64,000 nucleotides of DNA, from positions 106,880,266-106,944,265 of the forward strand of contig NC_073744.1 in the NCBI RefSeq assembly GCF_029784135.1, in the 5' to 3' direction. Shown here one piece after another: positions 62,301-64,000 of this stretch. Source of the DNA: Toxorhynchites rutilus septentrionalis (Eukaryota; Arthropoda; Insecta; Diptera; Culicidae). The translations under genes were made by a program, and so were the position numbers. Numbering within the stretch: position 1 is the stretch's first letter; each line of letters starts with the position of its first letter. The notes under the pieces were generated by a model. The model ran no database searches. It was not told the origin of the DNA and saw only the letters and a program-made list of their open reading frames with translations.

Positions 62301-62522
62301 TGAAGATTATTCTTCCCCATCAGTAGGATATTTCCGTATCCAATATTGGATGCATAAAACCTTGTGCCTCCAACGTAACGCTCTCGTTTTCGAAGTCGCC
62401 CAAATATCCATTCATTCAGAATGAATTCAGATTCAACTTCAAACAAATGATCTCTAAATCAACGATAGTCCTACGTCACCCTTGCGGTTATACCATAGAT
62501 ATAACCCACTTCCTGTTTTTTT

Positions 62523-63430
62523 CGTTCGCACCCCTCCGAAATATACAATTGGGAAGCCACGGGGCACAAGTGGTGCAGCTCCACAGCGGAAAAAATCAGC
62601 TCGACCGACTTTTTAGACCACTTTTCACTTCCAAAAGTGACCTGCGCGGCCGAAAAATATTGGCACAAACTCTGCTTTTTGAAATTTCGTTTAATTTTCA
62701 CTCAAGGACACTTCACACGCGATGAAAAAGACGCCATTTTGATGAATGAAAATTACACGCGAATGGGGCTTTTGGACATTTTTCTGCTTTTCTGTTTTTT
62801 TCTTTTTAAATTGCACCTCTATTTAACTTCAGCTAACACAACTTCAGCACAACGCGCAGATATTTTTCGGAATCCGTCGGCGGAGAAAATAATCACAATA
62901 AAAACCGTCAATTCAACGAAGACTCGTTAGAGCGAAAAAAATTATAGTAGGTTGTGTCCAAGATACGACCGCATTGTTGACGTAGAACTACACTGTTATT
63001 TTATATAAGTCGCCATACATTGGTGGCTAGGAATATAAACACTTCTCATCATTTTGCGCTATATTACTGGCCTCGAAAAAAGTTGCATTACTTTCTAATG
63101 CTCGAGGGAAGCGCAGCTGTCACTCTTAGTGGAGGGGGTTTTGCTACTGGCAAGCGAAACCTAATCATATACAAAAGTCCAGAGCGACATTTACTTTCTT
63201 GGTGACTAAACAAGCGAAATAAACTCTTTTTTGTTAATAACAACCTTGAAAACAGTAGCAATGCTTCATTATGATCAATATTAGCGCAAATGCAATCCTA
63301 GTTGAAGGCAGTTTTGCGATTGGCACGCGAACCCAAATAACTTATAACATTCCAGTACGACATTCAAGATGCTTGGTATTCCCCAAATAATTTTATGGCG
63401 CAACTTAACGCCTGATTCGCCATAACGTCA
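62523..63430. other. Region right of Y, no gene recognised
   Basis: AT-rich sequence without a convincing ORF. TTGACGTAGAACTACAC at 62977 resembles the left terminus of the Helentron-like family and TATATAAG follows at 63004, which may mark a degenerate relative. Two diverged repeats (about 63125-63205 and 63305-63380) share GCGA(A)ACC and CGACATT motifs. Confidence 0.35.
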
Positions 63431-63432
63431 GT

Positions 63433-63900
63433 TTAATGCATTGATGCATTATCAAGGGCACCAACGAAGCCCTTATGATGACGGAAAACAAACAATGTTA
63501 ACAGCTTGGAAAAATACTGAATTATGCCACATAGCTTGTTCTCTGCTGTAACACCCATCGATGCGAATTCGCTGATGAGTTTGTCAAGAGCGATCGCCTT
63601 CACCACCAGCGGGGGGAGCTTGATTTTAGTTGCTGCCTGGGTAACGGCGTTTACATTTTCGACCGACGCGCCGAAATCGTCTACTTCGCTGTTGTTCGAT
63701 GCGGTGTCACACTCACGAAGGCTTGGTCGGGGCGAGCGCTTCTCGCTGCACCAACATCGCGTGCAGATGACGCTTGCCTCCAAATTTTATTGCCCCTGGC
63801 GTTCGTTTTTTACAGGGCCCGAACTTGCCTTCCTCTTCTTCTTGCTCATCACACACTACGCGAAGCGTCCAATTTATGACGTGGAAAGAAAAACACACGA
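63433..63900 (-). pseudogene. Possible non-LTR Gag fragment
   Basis: The minus strand encodes KIKLPPLVVKAIALDKLISE and on to MGVTAENKLCGI in one frame, preceded in another frame by KKRTPGAIKFGGKRHLH. The LPP-VV-...-LDK pattern recalls the region before the zinc knuckles of some non-LTR Gag (ORF1) proteins. No zinc knuckle is present and the frame shifts, so it would be a fragment. The remaining bases to 64000 show no feature. Confidence 0.3.
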
Positions 63901-64000
63901 TACGAATAACGCAAAAAAACGAACAGAAAAACCAAACGACGATATCCAAGTTGGATTACCACTGGTGGGGTCCAATCTTAGATCGAAGTGCAGCGAAAGC

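Larger units (their letters stand above)
42828..62522 (+). mobile_element. Helentron-like element Y, containing LINEs 3 and 4, SINE and Z
   Basis: The left terminus is at about 42828, with GACGTAGGACTACGTC at 42832-42847. The right terminus is at about 62522, with TAGTCCTACGTC at 62466-62477, the hairpin at 62486-62506 and a T tract. Remove LINE 3 (43119-55909 plus TSD) and the SINE/Z stack (58187-61556) and an element of about 3.5 kb remains, made of promoter arm, short modules, two long units and right end. Flanks on both sides are unique-looking DNA. Confidence 0.7.

Overview
The window is repeat-dense insect DNA, most likely from an Aedes-type mosquito. This is inferred from the repeat families, the small tRNA-derived SINEs and the AT-rich transposon debris. 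I see no intact host protein-coding gene. Almost every base can be placed in a stack of transposons inserted into one another, and many insertion boundaries can be read from target-site duplications (TSDs).

Two systems dominate. (1) RNase-H-bearing non-LTR retrotransposons (LINEs, I-group-like) with two ORFs. Three copies are closely related and have both ORFs open: copy A (minus, 1-6088, cut by the window edge), copy B (minus, 17242-23698) and copy 4 (plus, 49114-55544). Copy 3 (43119-55909) is an older relative with an in-frame stop and a mutated RT active site, and copy 4 sits in its 3' UTR. Copy D (37386-40635, minus) keeps ORF1 but has lost most of ORF2. (2) Six non-autonomous Helitron/Helentron-like elements, 3-24 kb as they now stand, called X, W, U, V, Y and Z here. 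They share the same two termini: a left end with GACGTAGGACTACGTC and a right end with a 12-bp subterminal inverted repeat followed by a hairpin and a T tract. They also share an inward-facing TATA/initiator promoter, and their bodies are made of tandem repeats (about 710 bp and about 205 bp).

Layout. 1-6088: copy A. 6089-7540: the remaining right part of a diverged element (T) carrying a decayed histone H2A gene, a second histone-type 3' stem-loop and a MITE. 7541-7687 and 31416-32720: two pieces of one old minus-strand reverse transcriptase gene, split by X (7688-31415). X contains W (11469-31230), W contains U (14309-30104), and U contains LINE copy B, so members of one family lie inside each other three deep. 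32275-34244: a LINE-tailed short element, 142-bp tandem repeats, a PIF/Harbinger transposase fragment and two SINEs. 34414-35358: possible exons and a TIR element. 35500-42557: element V, which holds a head-to-head palindrome of two histone H3 pseudogenes split by LINE D, plus a small MITE. 42828-62522: element Y, which contains LINE 3 (with LINE 4 inside) and a SINE that itself contains element Z (58268-61347). 62523-64000: unassigned DNA ending in a possible Gag fragment.

The most interesting signals are: the self-nested Helentron-like family with satellite-like interiors; histone gene remnants associated with these elements; a covarying 3'-terminal RNA hairpin shared by several LINE families and a short LINE-tailed element; and two RNA hairpins flanking the ORF1 start codon that are preserved across diverged LINE copies.
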